The position numbers and the translations under genes were made by a program. From NCBI GenBank assembly GCA_002286855.1, contig NRSV01000024.1:1-64000 (forward strand): a stretch of 64,000 nt of DNA, read 5' to 3'. This DNA is from Bipolaris cookei. Lineage: Eukaryota; Ascomycota; Dothideomycetes; Pleosporales; Pleosporaceae. The notes beneath the pieces are model-generated. The model made no database searches. It had not been told where the DNA came from and saw only the letters and a list, made by a program, of their open reading frames with translations. Below, one piece after another: positions 23,901 to 36,429 of this stretch. Each line of letters begins with the position of its first letter. The first letter of the stretch is position 1.

Positions 23901-26900
23901 TTCCTCTGGTAACGTAACGTCGAGAGCGACGACTGCCGCTCCAGCTTTCATGACACCCAATGCTGCAACAGGCATCCACATTGACTTTTCGAAACATACA
24001 GGCACAATATGGCCACGCCCGATGCCTTGTTCGCGGAGATTGTTGGCTACTCTTGTAGACATTTGTTCGAGCTCGCCATATGAAATTTCGCCATCCCACG
24101 CGCACACTGCAGGCTGGTTCCAGTTTTGAAGCGCAACTGCGCGTATTTCGTCGTGGACGCATCTTTGGATGGACTCGGGCAGATAGCAGTTCCAGGACCA
24201 TATAAGATCGAGATCTCTTTGTTGAGCTGAATGCGTTACTGTCCGTTTGAAATTGGTGAACAAAGTCTCTTCGTTTTCCTCAATGTGCGCATGCTGGCGA
24301 GAGGGGAATTTGCTGGAAAGTAAAACATTGATCGCTGAAGTGAGTGCAAACGCTAACTTGTCTGTCGTCTCACTATCCAAGAGATCCTGCCGCAGTTGCA
24401 CGGAAACTTCAAGATCATTCGCATTGACACGTGTGCTGAGGAGGAGATCAAACTCGTGTGGGTCCTGGTGATTATGGTATTCGAAGCTGATCCTTCCGTG
24501 TGCGTCGTCTTCGTCGAACCTGTCAGATTCTCTGAGGGTCATCGCCGTGTTGAACAAGCGACGGCCCGTTTGGAGACCCATGGCATGCTGGACTTGGGCC
24601 AAGGACACGTGTTGATGTAGCAGATGCTGAATTGAATCATCCGAAGCCTGTTGTAGAACTGCTGAGGCAGGTTGATTGAGTTGAATTTTGCTAATCAACA
24701 TGTTTGCCAACGGACCAATCATACGATCCACATCTTGGATGGGAGCGTCTCTTCCGGACGTGAGATATCCAAAACAGACATCTGGTGCGTCTGTAAGGTA
24801 TGAGAGCACCATAGCCCACGCTACTTGCAAGAACACGGATCGCGTAATTCCAAACTGCTGGCAAAAATCAACCACGCCAGCTGTTGCGCTTTTGGGGATT
24901 TCGATGTATCGGAAACGCTCGTTTTCATGCGAGACACCTTTGATTTGTTGGTTGAACATAGAGAGAACCTCGCATGGTTTTGTGTCGTATAGGTATTTTG
25001 CCCACCAATCGATCTTTTCCTGGTGATTCGATTGTGAAAGATACCTGATCATCTCTCCAAATGGCGGCACTGCGACAGAATGAACACCATTATAAGCCAT
25101 CCGCAAGTCTCGGATCAAAGGCATGAGAGATCCTCCATCGATGAGTGCATGATTAATATCCAGACGACAAGCAGTCTTCACTCCGGACTGGCAAATCGTG
25201 AAGAAATGTCGTGGTGAACTCTGAGAAGTCCACAGCGGACGCTGTAATTGATAAAGAACGTCTTCAGGATCCTGGTCGTGGATCTCCAAGCAGGTGACTT
25301 TGATCTCAGGTTCCGAGAGAACCAACTGAATGAACCCTTCTCCGCTCGGATCTGGAGCCAAAACAGTACAGAGGATGGAGTGCTTTCGGACTACAGAGTT
25401 CCAGGCTTCAGCAAGCTGAGCCATCCCTACTTTCTCTTCTCCATTTCGAGGCACACATTTCCAGATCCAAAATGTGTCATAAGTGCTTAGCCCTTGATCT
25501 GTGCTCAGTGAGATGCCTTCCTGGAGTGGAGATGCTGGATAAGCATCTGTGATCTCCTTTGGTGATATAGCCATGGCTGGAAGCTGTACATCATTGAAGT
25601 ATCGCAACGCGGCATCAGAAAGCGAGAGGAGAGGAATATCGGCCCGGGTAAGTCTGACTGGGGCGCAATTCAAGGCTGTTGCTGCATCTCGTATCGTTTC
25701 TAGGAACCGCGCTTGCCATAAGCTCAAACGGTCTCGATGAAGCATGTGTTTGTTAAGGGACATGGTGAGCTCTAGTCTACCGTTTCGAACTAACATTTCC
25801 AGCTCGATCAAAGCGAGTCGAGGCGAAGTTTTTGCGACCGCTCCTATGCCTTGCTCATTTGAGGGGAGAGGTGCCAGCTTGAAAAGACTGCCATCACTTT
25901 CAAGCTGTTGGTACGAGCCTGCGAAGTTGACCAGAATTTCAATAGCGTCGTGCTCTCTGAACACATCCCTGCACTTTTCACTATAGAAGCGACTTGCGAA
26001 GTATTCTTGTCCCTTGCCAGGTATACGTTGTCTTGTATCTTTTGCTAAGCATACTGCATCGACCACGGTGTCGTCTTGTTTGGTGGCAAGAAGAAGAGGA
26101 TAAATGATGGTGAACCAGCCTACAGTGTCGGGAACATCAATTCTCTGAATACCGAGCGGTTCCCTCCCATGTCCTTCCAGGAAAATTGTAGGCATCTTAT
26201 GCTCTGGGAACGACTGACCAAAGGAATATGTCAAAGCGCCAAGTATAATGTCGAGTGGCTCGGTACGCATTGCATCATTGCTATGACTCATGAGCAATCG
26301 ACTGCTGTCACTGTCGAGTATCATGGTATTATCGATAGCATTGCTTCGCACTTGATCTTCAGATGCGCATCCCCAAAACGAAGTATCAGACGGTGGTATT
26401 ATAAAAGGTAAGACTGACTCGGGCACAAGATTGCAAGACTCTCGATGTTGCTCTTTACACCATCTGCGGAATGAAGTACCTTTAATCGACAACAAGCATT
26501 TGTTTTTGATGAAGTCTTCCAAGTCTCTCCATATAACTCGCCATGACACAAGATCAATGACTAAATGATGGGCAGACAGTAATAGCAAAGGCCGATGATC
26601 CGTCACTGTGAAGTGAACCGCTGAGAATACTGGTCCGTTGACGATATTTAGCTGCTTCTGCACCTCTTTTGCGATATCAAACGCCTCTGAAGGCTTTGAA
26701 ACAGCATGTTCTACCATATGCCATGGTCCCAGGGGTGCTATATGTTGGCCCCACAAGCCTTGCGATGACTTGTGGTACCTCGCACGTAGCATAGAGTGGC
26801 GGTCGAGGATGGCTCTCAACGCTTCTTGTAGATCGTGCTGGGAAACATGTGTCACCAGTTCGAGCATGAAGCATTGATTGAAATGATTCTCGCCATCAGG

Positions 26901-29900
26901 AAACATCTGGAAGAATTTTTGCTGGATTGGTGACAGCCCAAAGGGTTCTTCATCCTTTTCATCTTCAGCTACGACCGCGCTGTCGACGTCTTGGAGAAAA
27001 CTATTTTGTGATGCAGGCAATGCACAGCATCGGAGAGAAAGCCTCTGTATTGTTCGAGCAGAGAGAATGTCGGCTACTGTAAGAGCGACACCTTGCTTTC
27101 GACATTGAGAGACTACCTGCATGGCTGTGATGGAGTCCCCACCAAGACTAGTGAATCTTTTCGTTGTCGACACTTTTCTGACAGGCAAATTCAATACCTC
27201 CGCCCAGACTTTCTGAAGCATTCTTTCTGTTGGATTTTCTGAAGCGGTTGATTCAGTCTCAGCATGGTTGTCCTGGTTTGCGAATTCTCGCCAGCAACGG
27301 GCTCCCATCGCTTGCAAACGTATCCTATCTGTTTTACCAGTGATTGTGGTTGGGATCGAAGATAGCGGTATATAACTTGTTGGGACCATGTATGACGGTA
27401 ATACTTGTTCAAGACGGTCAGAAACGCCCGCAGTCAATTGCCTGATAGCTTTCTGATGGTCGGCTTCGCTCTGCTTGGTATTGGTCCTCAGCGATATAAA
27501 AGCCACTAGCACGGCGTTGTTTGTCTCCTCAGGGTAGACAACCTCGGCAACTAGATGTAGACTCGGTTGCTCTAGGTGGCCTTGCGTGCCAACCAATATG
27601 GCGCGATGCACATGCTGTTCGACTTCTCCCAGTTCCACGCGTTGCCCTCTCAACTTCACCTGCGTATCTTTACGACGGACATACACCAAGGTTCCGAAAT
27701 CATCCCCAGTGTACTTTACGAGATCTCCCGTCCGATAGATCTGAGCTTGTGGATCCCAATGCCATGAAAGATCTCTGATGAAAGCTTGTTCTGTTTTGAG
27801 TTTGTCCCCAAGATAACCGGCTCCAAGAAGAGGCCCCTCAAGGCATAGTTCGCCAGTCATTCCAATAGGACATAGCTGGTGCACATCATCTGGGTTGACG
27901 ACCCATGTCTTGGTGCCCATTCCACGACCAAGTGCGACATCTACAGAATTCTCAGGATTATGGAACATGGTCATGGGTGTACATTCGGATGGCCCATATA
28001 CAAGAGTGATGATGCAATTGTCACCAAGTGAAGCAATGTCCGATGGGACAATCATCTCTCCTCCAAGTAAGAGGCGTTTCAATGGCATTAATGCTTTACG
28101 GTCAATTCCTCTGCAAACCGTGGGAGTGAGGAAGGCAAAGGTGATCTCTAATCGTAAGATGCAGCCCCCAAGGTCATTGCGCAAATCGTCGGTTGATGGG
28201 ACACAGAGGCAGCCCCCACTGGTGATTGTGTGCATCAGGTTGAACCACGCGGCGTCAAAGGCGTACGAGGAGAAATCCAGCACTCTCGTCTCTTGGTTAA
28301 ACCCAAAAGGTTCATGTTGGCAGATAGCAGCAGCACTGTAGCTTCCATGGCTCACCAATATACCCTTAGGTTTACCAGTACTGCCTGATGTGAAGACTGC
28401 ATACAAGATATCAGAAGGCCTAACCGTTGGTAAACTCCGCGTGCCATCTAGTTGCATCGAGGATAGATCATCAAGGCCTAATGGTAGTACCTTTTTTGTT
28501 CCAAGGCGACCGCTCAACTCTCGATGTATCAAGGAGCACAATATTGCTGCCGCTTTAGATTCGATTACAACTTGTGCTAAACGACCCTCAGGTTGATCTG
28601 GGTCAATACCCAACCCGGTGATCCCAGCCTTTGCCACTGCTAGCATCGAGATGGGCATGAGCATCGATTTCTCAAAACATAAAGCCACGATAGATCCTGG
28701 TTGGATGCCTTGGTCCAGGAGATGAAAAGCAAGCAAGGTCGAGTATTTGTCCAGTTGACTATATGTGAGGCTTCCATCCCAAGCACAAACAGCCATGGCT
28801 TTGGGGCGCCTTCGTAGCTGAATGTCAAAAAGGCCATGTACGGTTTGAGTGCTTGGCGGGTATCCTGAAGAGTTCCATGAATGTATCTCTTCGATATCTT
28901 CTTCACAGATTCCGACAAATGTGCTCCAAGCAATGTCCAAGCTATCCTTACGGCAGAGCTGATGCAAAATGTGAATGAAGCGACGAGCTATACGTTGGAT
29001 AGGAATATTCTTGTAGGACATCAAATGTAATATATGCTTGTCTTGACGTGCTTCCAAGCGAACAAGTGTTTCCATTGACCCAATGTCGCACAAGCCGTCA
29101 TCTTGGTAAGTGATGGCGGTGGTGAAACGGTCTACGGTCGGATTGACCTGCCTTAACCAATGCAAGCCTGGTGCTTTATTCGCTACAAGAAGACTTTCTG
29201 ATTGCTGGAAATCTTCTAGTAGCTCTCGTACTGTAGCTTGTGGAGGCACTTTGAACTTCCACGGCACGAGGGTCGCGCGTCGTTCCTCCAGTCCCACAAA
29301 AGGGCGCAACGTTGATCGACTACTATCAACAGTTGTGCCGAAGAAGACTTCATTGGACTCGTTCTCTTCAGCTAATAAAAGTGCCCAAGCTACCCGTGTT
29401 AGAGATTTCCAATTAAATTCGTGTCCTGGCTCAATTGGCATGTCCAAGATCACTTCATCAAGTTTTGGACTTTCCAGGCTCTTGCATCGCTCGGTCTTGC
29501 TATTCAGACTTTCGATGCCATCCAAATAATCTCTCCAAAACTCTTTAATGGTGGATAGATCATGGCCTGTCAAATACTTGCAGAAACTCTCTGGAAGTGA
29601 GACTGGGCTCGCTGTGCAACCAACAAGACCTTTCTCCAGATCCAGTTGAGCCACCGATTCGATGAGAAAATCAGCAGCCCGGCATAAAACAGTGCAGACT
29701 TCTTCTGCCACATCGCGCGAGATGTGTTTGCGATGATAGTAAAGCGTGATCGCGATGGTCTCTGGATGAAGGTGGCCTTCCATAACAAGATCAAACTTTC
29801 AATGGTTGTCAGTATAACACATACTATCCCAACTGTTTTGATGCGACCCTACCTCATGCGGGCTGATCAAAATTTCCTTTTGAAAAACCAGAGTATCCGT

Positions 29901-30995
29901 TTGACACTCCTCCTTTTCCGCTCGCAGGAGATTGACCATTGTGTTGAATAGAGGCTTACCACCGAGGCCAAGTTTATGAAAAACAGGAGCAAAATAAGTC
30001 TGCTGATGACGTCGGTGTTCTTTGAGATTCTGAGCCATACTTCGCAACAGAGACTGGAGTGGGGCTGCGAGGTCAATTCTGCTTATCAATAGGTTCGCCA
30101 TGGGACCACATATACGGTCGATCCCATTTACTGGGGCATCCCTCCCCGAGCCCATGTATCCGAAGCAGACATCATGTCGCCCGTTGAAGTGAGACAAGAC
30201 TAGGGCCCAGGCGATATGCATGAAGACGGATCGAGTAATACCATTTTTAGAGCAGAACAAGGTGGCGGCGTCGAACGGCTTCAAGGGGACGCAAATCGCG
30301 CCGTGTTCATCTTGTATAGCGTTGGGGGTCTCATCGAAGAGCAAGGTTGGGAAGCAGCATGATTTTGAGCCCCTTAGATATTCGGACCAAAAGCCACTAG
30401 TCTCGGCTTCTGTCCTGCCTTTGATATAACGCACCACATCAGCAAATGGTGCTGGTTTCTTGATATCCCGGCCGTGATACATGGAGACAACGTCGTTGAG
30501 AAGTATGCGCAGCGAGTAAACATCGTACAGTGTGTGGCATATGTCAAATCGGCAAGCCACCTGTCCGGTAACCATGTTGGTGCAGATGGTCAGCGTATGC
30601 CTCGGACTGGCCTTAGTCCACTTTGGACGCGGACGCATTGCCAGGATATGAGCGGCTGTCACATTTCCATTTTTGGTCGTGATTCGCTGGATGGAGAAGA
30701 TTGGATTGCGTAGGACGACTTGCAAGAAGCCTTCACTGGTGTTATCTGAGGCAAAGATAGTTGCGTAAATTGGATGCCCCAACGCAGCTGCTCTCCAAGA
30801 GATCTCTAGTTTTTCGGCATTGATGCAGGAGCCGGCAGGAGGGATGCAGTTCCACACCCAATACACGGCATACGAAGACGGGCTGAGGAGTATTCCCTCC
30901 TGTAAAGGTGAGCAGGGAACCACTTCGGCAACATTCCGATTCAAAATGTCGCCTGATCCTAGGACAGCAAGGTGATCGACAGTGGCAGCAGCCAT
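20919..30995 (-). CDS. Two-adenylation-domain nonribosomal peptide synthetase with epimerase
   Basis: Two exons on the minus strand, 30995-29853 and 29795-20919, giving 3339 residues. NRPSs assemble peptides from activated amino acids carried on phosphopantetheinyl arms. Order by residue: C1 about 20-440 (HTLYDV, last Gly of HxxxDG changed); a C-terminal half of another C domain, 450-675; A1 690-1210 (FTSGSTGKPKG, YGPSEC, YRTGDL); T1 with LGGDS at 1265; E 1330-1740 (HHLVIDLVSWR, EGHGRE); C2 1795-2220 (NHALIDGG); A2 2250-2770 (FTSGSTGTPKG, YGPAET); T2 with IGGDS at 2827; terminal C 2910-3330 (HWAAYDG, catalytic His replaced by Trp). The E domain predicts a D-residue from module 1. Specificity pockets read by eye as D-A-F-F-L-G-V-P-M and D-V-D-H-N-S-L-V-V; I make no substrate call. 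There is no thioesterase or reductase. Divergent from an acyl-CoA-synthetase gene. Confidence 0.93.
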
Positions 30996-31702
30996 AGTGG
31001 TAGGTCAGAGTCCGATAAGATCTTAAAAGAGTAGAAATGAATTGATATTGCACGTAAGGTTGGGCTAGAGAGGGAGGCTTTCAATCAGTACATGGCTGCT
31101 CACTGCTGCCAAGCGCGCTCTCCAGTTTGAACACATCGTGACACGCTAGGACCGGTGTGCGATGCCACACATTCGCGACTCCACTGAATTGTTGCTCACA
31201 TCGGTGTGAGTAACAAATGACTCATATTCTCCATTGCTTTTTTTATTGAGCGGGAAGTTCCATGAGCATGTAATAGAATATACAAAAAACATTATGCAAC
31301 ACAGGAGAAAAAGATGCATGCTACCCGACTTCGAGAAAGCGAGATCGACAACGGGATCTGACCGACTCATGTTGGTGCCCGTGAAGACGTACGTGCAAGA
31401 TTCAATCTCAGCGGATATTGCCGTTCAACAATCAAGACTATTTCCAATAACAACTCTCCACGTAAATAGTCTCATGTTTTTGGCGACGCCGCAGGTTGCT
31501 TTTCCTGGTTTGCTTTGGAGCCAGGTGTCGTGGGCAATGCTTCTAACTGTGGTTCACTGAAATTTGAAGACTAAAAAGGAGTGAGGCTACAAAACCAGTT
31601 GTACAAGATCACAGGTTATTTGACAATTACATCCCATTTCATTCTCTATCATCATCACATTCGAAATTTCCTGCTGAAATTAAGGCTTCTGCGTGCGCCA
31701 CC
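30996..31702. promoter_or_regulatory. Shared divergent promoter of the NRPS and the ACS-like gene
   Basis: About 0.7 kb separates the two opposite start codons, with no gene between. Such spacing is common for co-regulated secondary-metabolite genes, but no defined operator was recognised. Co-regulation is inferred from geometry only. Confidence 0.5.
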
Positions 31703-33792
31703 ATGTTTCCCCCTACTGTCCCGATACCATCCAGTTACTTGATGTAAGCCAGCTAGCATGTAATGAGGCGATAGTTCAACAAAACCTTAACTCAGTATCT
31801 CACAGGAAAGGAAAGGGCAAGCCGTCTTTTCACAGCCGTTCACCATTTGAGCAGTATCTGGAAACGTATCAGATGTCAATTCGTGATCCCGAATCATTCT
31901 GGCACAAAACTGCCGAGGAATTGCTTGAATGGGACAACAAATTCGATACCATCCGTCAAGGAACATTTGAGGGTGAAGACAATGCATGGTTCGTCAATGG
32001 CCGTTTGAACGCTTCTTCCAACTGCGTCGATCGCTGGGCACGCGAGAAACCCAATCACCCCGCCATTGTTTACGAGCCCGATGAGCCCGATAGCCCACTA
32101 CAGCGCACCATTTCTTTCATCGAACTTCGGCAGGAAGTCTCCAGGGCAGCATGGGTGCTGAAGGATCTTGGAGTTCGAAAAGGAGATACTGTCGCGATCT
32201 ACATGCCCATGATCCCAGAGGCTTTCATCACGCTTCTTGCCTGCTCTCGAATTGGAGCCATCCATAGTGTTGTCTTTGCAGGATTCTCAGCGACCGCACT
32301 GAAAGACCGCATACAGGATGCAAAAGCAAAAGTTGTTGTCACTACGGATAAAGGATTCCGTGGAGGCAAGTGCATTGATTTCAAAAAGATTGCTGACGAA
32401 GCAATCGAGGAATGCCCTGAGGTACGCCACTGCTTGTTTGTCAAACGTTCAGAGGATCCTGGTCAATTCTGCCCTCGAGACCGCGTCTGGCAAGAGGAAT
32501 GCGCGAAATGGTCACCTTATTTTCCGCCAGAGTCCATGAATAGTGAAGACCCTCTGTTCATGCTTTACACATCTGGATCGACAGGCAAACCAAAAGGTTT
32601 GCTCCATTCTACCGCTGGTTATCTTTTGGGTGCAGCCTTGACTACTAAGCACGTATTCGACATTCAGGACGGCGACGTTTTCTTCTGTGGCGGAGACATT
32701 GGCTGGATTACAGGACACACATACGGAATCTATGGCCCACTCTCGCTTGGCTGTACTACTGTGATATTTGAAGGAACGCCTGCATACCCTAATCTATCTC
32801 GATATTGGGATATCATTGCGAAATATCGCGTCACTCAATTCTACACTGCCCCAACAGCACTGAGGCTACTCAAGCGAGGCGGAGATGAGTATGTCAATCA
32901 CGACATGACGGCACATTTACGTGTGCTCGGGTCTGTGGGTGAGCCTCTGGCAGCAAATATCTGGAAATGGCTTGATGAAGTGGTGGGTAGAGGCGAAGCG
33001 CAGGTGGTGGATACTTACTTTCAGACCGAAACCGGATCGCACGTGCTATCCGCTCTTGCTGGGGTTGTTCCGTCAAAACCCGGATGCTGTTGTCTTCCCT
33101 TCCTAGGAGTCGAAGCTGCCATCTTGGATCACGCCGGCAATGAGCTTCCTGACGGGTCTGAAGGTATCTTGGCGATCCGTAAACCTACGCCGTCAATGTG
33201 TCGCACAATTTGGGGCGATCATGCTCGGTTTGCTTCGGTCTACTATAGACCGTACCCAGGATACTACTTTACAGGTGATAAAGCCATTCGCGATTCAGAT
33301 GGTTATTACTGGATTCAAGGTCGAACTGACGATGTTATCAATGTGTCTGCTCATCGCCTGAGCACTGCAGAGATTGAAGGGGCATTGTTGGAGCACCCGC
33401 TCTTTGCGGAAGTGGCTGTCATTGGAGTCCCAGATGATCTGACCGGGCAGGCTGTAACTGCATTTGTGAGCACAAAACCGTCAGATGAAGCTACTGATTT
33501 TGCAAAGGAGATTCGCGTTAAGGTACAGCAAAGCATTGGCAAATTTGCTGTGCCGGCCCATGTCATTGTGGTCGATGATCTACCTCGTACCAGGTCAGGG
33601 AAAATTATGCGACGCCTATTGAGGAAGATTTGGGAGGGTCAAGAGGAGTCTCTCGGTGACACAAGTACCCTGGTCAACCCTTTATGCATCGACAGTCTCA
33701 TTGCGATTATTCAAATCTATCAAAGACGCGACTCTGCAACTACCACACCAACTCATTCCGACAATCATAACGAGCCGATTCTTTCCGCTTAA
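31703..33792 (+). CDS. Acetyl-CoA synthetase-like acyl-CoA ligase
   Basis: Two exons, 31703-31743 and 31806-33792, giving 675 residues, close to fungal acetyl-CoA synthetase. The ATG has context GCCACCATG. The intron (donor GTAAGC, acceptor CACAG, branch CTTAAC) removes a misleading upstream frame. The enzyme activates a short carboxylic acid to acyl-AMP and then acyl-CoA. Visible motifs: LYTSGSTGKPKG (ATP binding), GGDIGWITGHTYGIYGPL, the TYFQTETGSH core and TRSGKIMRRLLRKI with the C-terminal catalytic lysine. In canonical enzymes the core is YWQTE; the Trp that walls the acetate pocket is Phe419 here, so a slightly larger acid may be accepted. This looks like a paralogue devoted to the neighbouring NRPS, not the main FacA enzyme; that role is inference. 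Confidence 0.88.
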
Positions 33793-34670
33793 TAGAATTG
33801 GATTATGCGCATTTCGACGTTGCCAAGTTTGAGTGACATCCCAATACCACAAAGTAGGTAGAAATGTCAGCTCACAGAAGAATATTGTACGCTAGAATAC
33901 CGGCTATAATTTCAAGTATCACTTCTTTCCCACTTTGCTTATACCCTACGCATGGCAACTACCTCTTCACCCATCGTTCTGAAAAATCGTAACCTCTCAG
34001 CTTATCAAGAATCAAAGTAAAAAAAACCCCTCTACCACTATCCCTATTGCCCAGAACATAATCATCAATAAACCCACTCACCCTTCCACTTCAACAATTA
34101 CAACGTACAATCGCCACACCTCCATCCTCGCCGGGTACGATATCCGGTCTATAAACGTAATATAAATTAATTATATGCATCTCCTCTACCGTTCTCTGCA
34201 CGCCGCGTCACCTCCACAAAAAAATGAATAAGTGAAAAAAGTCTGAAGAAAAAACAAAAATAAGAAGAACATCTACAACAAAATACGACAGCAAAAACAT
34301 GACCCCGCATAACTACTTGCATCACACCTACAGCAATTAAGTACTTAGCAACGTGGATCCTACCGCTGAGATCCCCAAACCCCAAGTTTGAAGTCCAAGG
34401 AAGAAAAAAAGCGATATGCCGTTGCTAATGATGAGAACCATGCGAATCCGACTTGGAAATGAAGAAACGCGAGAACTTTCAAGACGTGACGGCGAGTGCT
34501 ACTGTCTAAAGCGGTTGAATGTGGATAACGCTTTTTATGTGGCGGAAAGACGGGTGTGAGGTGAATGCACAGTTTAATAATAGTAATACTGTGTTTTCTT
34601 TTTTCTTCTCCAAGTCATGCGTACAACGGTACCAATGCAGAGAACAGACCTCAGTAATTATGACTACGTA
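33793..34670. other. Intergenic between the ACS-like gene and the transposon
   Basis: A-rich sequence with the 3' flank of the ACS-like gene. Open frames at 34167-34385 and 34506-34721 are short and without domains. TA at 34669-34670 is the left target-site copy of the adjacent transposon. Confidence 0.45.
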
Positions 34671-34722
34671 ACATTTTTCACCACCGAGCGCCGCAGTTTC
34701 CCCACTAAAACTTCGTCGCAAC
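34671..34722 (+). repeat. Left terminal inverted repeat of the Fot1-like element
   Basis: Starts ACATTTTTCACCACCGAG and pairs with 36378-36429 on the other strand. Differences are a C/A change at 34689 and two changes in the outermost dozen bases. Confidence 0.88.
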
Positions 34723-34772
34723 GCCGTCTACGCAACGACACAACATATTTTCTTATTAAATAGAGTAAATTA

Positions 34773-36350
34773 TTATTCCTCAAACTCGCCACCATCTTCT
34801 GCGTTAGTTAATTTTAGTTGACACGTGCGAGAGTTGTGTCCAATTTGGCTACAAAGTCTGCAGCGCCGTTCAATGCGCACCCTCTTCGCAGAGGTTGCAC
34901 TGTCGTTACAGCTGCCACTCTCTGCCTTAGCGATCTGATCAGCTACCTGACCAACTGCCTGGGACATCTCTGTCTGTACATAGCGCTGCTTGCAAGTTTT
35001 TCGCTTTGTTACTTTATCAATCGTACCTTCAAGGCGATCAAGCTTTTCCTGCATAAGCACCACATTATGTGCTATCTGCTGGGCTCGCTTAATCAACTGC
35101 TGTATCTGCTCTTTAAGAGAACTTATAGAATACCCTTTCTGGATTTACATACATTTTCGAATAATCGTAGCCTGCGACTCTATTTTGCGCGCGTTGCGCG
35201 GCGTTTTTGGGCCCCAGCTGCTACTCTCTTGCGCTGGTGGAGTTGGCGTACGCAACACGACGTCAAGCTGTGATAAAACAACGTGATAATCGTGTGGGAT
35301 AAGCCCAGCACCTCAAAAGCCTCCACAGATACTTTCTGGTTTAATAGCTTTATAATAGGCTTTTTTAAACGCTGGTAGGAACGTTTCTTTGCTGATATGG
35401 TGGATGCGATTACGTGCCAAGACCGAGATAGCGTCGCCGTACGCCCGCTTTAACGGTGAGAAGCAGCCCACATAAAGAAGCTGTAAGAGGTGCGACGAGT
35501 AGAGAGGTATACATAAGAGGATTATCTTTTTCTCTTCGTAGAGATCTCGGAACTCCACTGAGCAGTGGCTCTCATGGCCGTCAATAATGAGCAGCCTATG
35601 CGTCCGCACAGGGCGCGCGCATGGGAATCGAAGTAACGGAGCCAGTCAAGCGTTAGTTTGTTGTCCGTCCAGCCGTTAGGACTAACCTGAATCACCCAGT
35701 CGCGTGGCAGATCCTCCGTAAACCAGGTGGAGATCAGAACCTTGCCTGCAAAGACGAGAAAGGCTGGGATACGCTTCCCTGTTGCGCCAACGCCTTGTAT
35801 CAGCGTAACCCACTCCCGATTGCCTGGCTGGATCTTCTTCAACTTCTCTGGTTTGTCTGAGCCTATAATAATTGACTGTGATAAAACCTTGCCCATAACG
35901 AAGCCAGTCTCGTCGAAGTTGTAGATATCTTTGTCCACAATACCATACTTCGCCTTTGTCGCCTCGAATAGATCGAACCAGCCATTGATAAGGGCCGAGT
36001 CCTCGCATTGCGCTGGACAAACCTATCAATCCAGTTCTTGCCAACCTCCTCTCCGCCACGCTCTCGGAGCAGTCTATTGGCCATATCTCGCACGTCGTCT
36101 CTCCTACATGGTAGTCCTCGCTCAGCCTCAACTAGTACACGCCTAGTAACAGGCTCTTCTTCTATTTTTGTTAGGCGCTTACAGTTCGGCTCGCAGTCGC
36201 GTCAAGAGTGTTTCCCGTCGCGTTGTCTACGTATTGTTCGCTCAGGGACGATGTAGATCTTTTCAGCACGTCGGATACTTTGAATTTGGTTCCTAGTAAG
36301 CTCAGAGACTGCTATATGCACGTCAGATTCAGTATAGCTCCTCTGGGTTT
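34773..36350 (-). pseudogene. Broken Fot1/pogo transposase
   Basis: Pieces of one transposase can be followed in order on the minus strand. An N-terminal helix-turn-helix part (YTESDVHIAVSELTRNQI) is followed by a TGA at 36202-36204. A CENP-B-type helix-turn-helix (GKNWIDRFVQRNA) comes before a frameshift near 36000. The first catalytic Asp is in NFDETGFVMG, then a second frameshift lies near 35600 before LLIIDGHESH with the second Asp. The third catalytic Asp, normally in a PLDVGCF motif, is Tyr here (TAT at 35472-35474). Stops follow SICGGF and again before the zinc-knuckle tail (CRLCSQIGHNSRTC). Several changes are C-to-T type, as RIP would make; the Asp-to-Tyr change is a transversion and is not. 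It cannot make an active enzyme. Confidence 0.88.
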
Positions 36351-36377
36351 GTAGTTGTTAAGACATGACGCGTTGTT

Positions 36378-36429
36378 GTTGCGACGAAGTTTTAGTGGGG
36401 AAACTGCGGCTCTCGGTGGTGAAGAACGT
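36378..36429 (-). repeat. Right terminal inverted repeat of the Fot1-like element
   Basis: The partner of 34671-34722, followed directly by the TA target duplication at 36430-36431. Confidence 0.88.

Larger units (their letters stand above)
34671..36429 (-). mobile_element. Complete Fot1/pogo-like DNA transposon, degenerate
   Basis: The element is 1759 bp long and bounded by inverted repeats of about 52 bp, 34671-34722 and 36378-36429. They match over their length except for about three positions. The inner 31 bases (34692-34722 against 36378-36408) are identical. A TA dinucleotide flanks each end (34669-34670 and 36430-36431), the target duplication of Tc1/mariner-type elements. It carries one transposase gene on the minus strand (separate entry). 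Near-identical ends with a heavily broken gene suggest an element that could still be moved in trans by another copy, or a fairly recent insertion that was then mutated. Confidence 0.9.

Noticed and set aside
31693..31805. The upstream start of the ACS-like frame (GTG at 31693)
   Set aside because: A spliced model with ATG 31703 in ideal context and canonical splice signals explains the start better.
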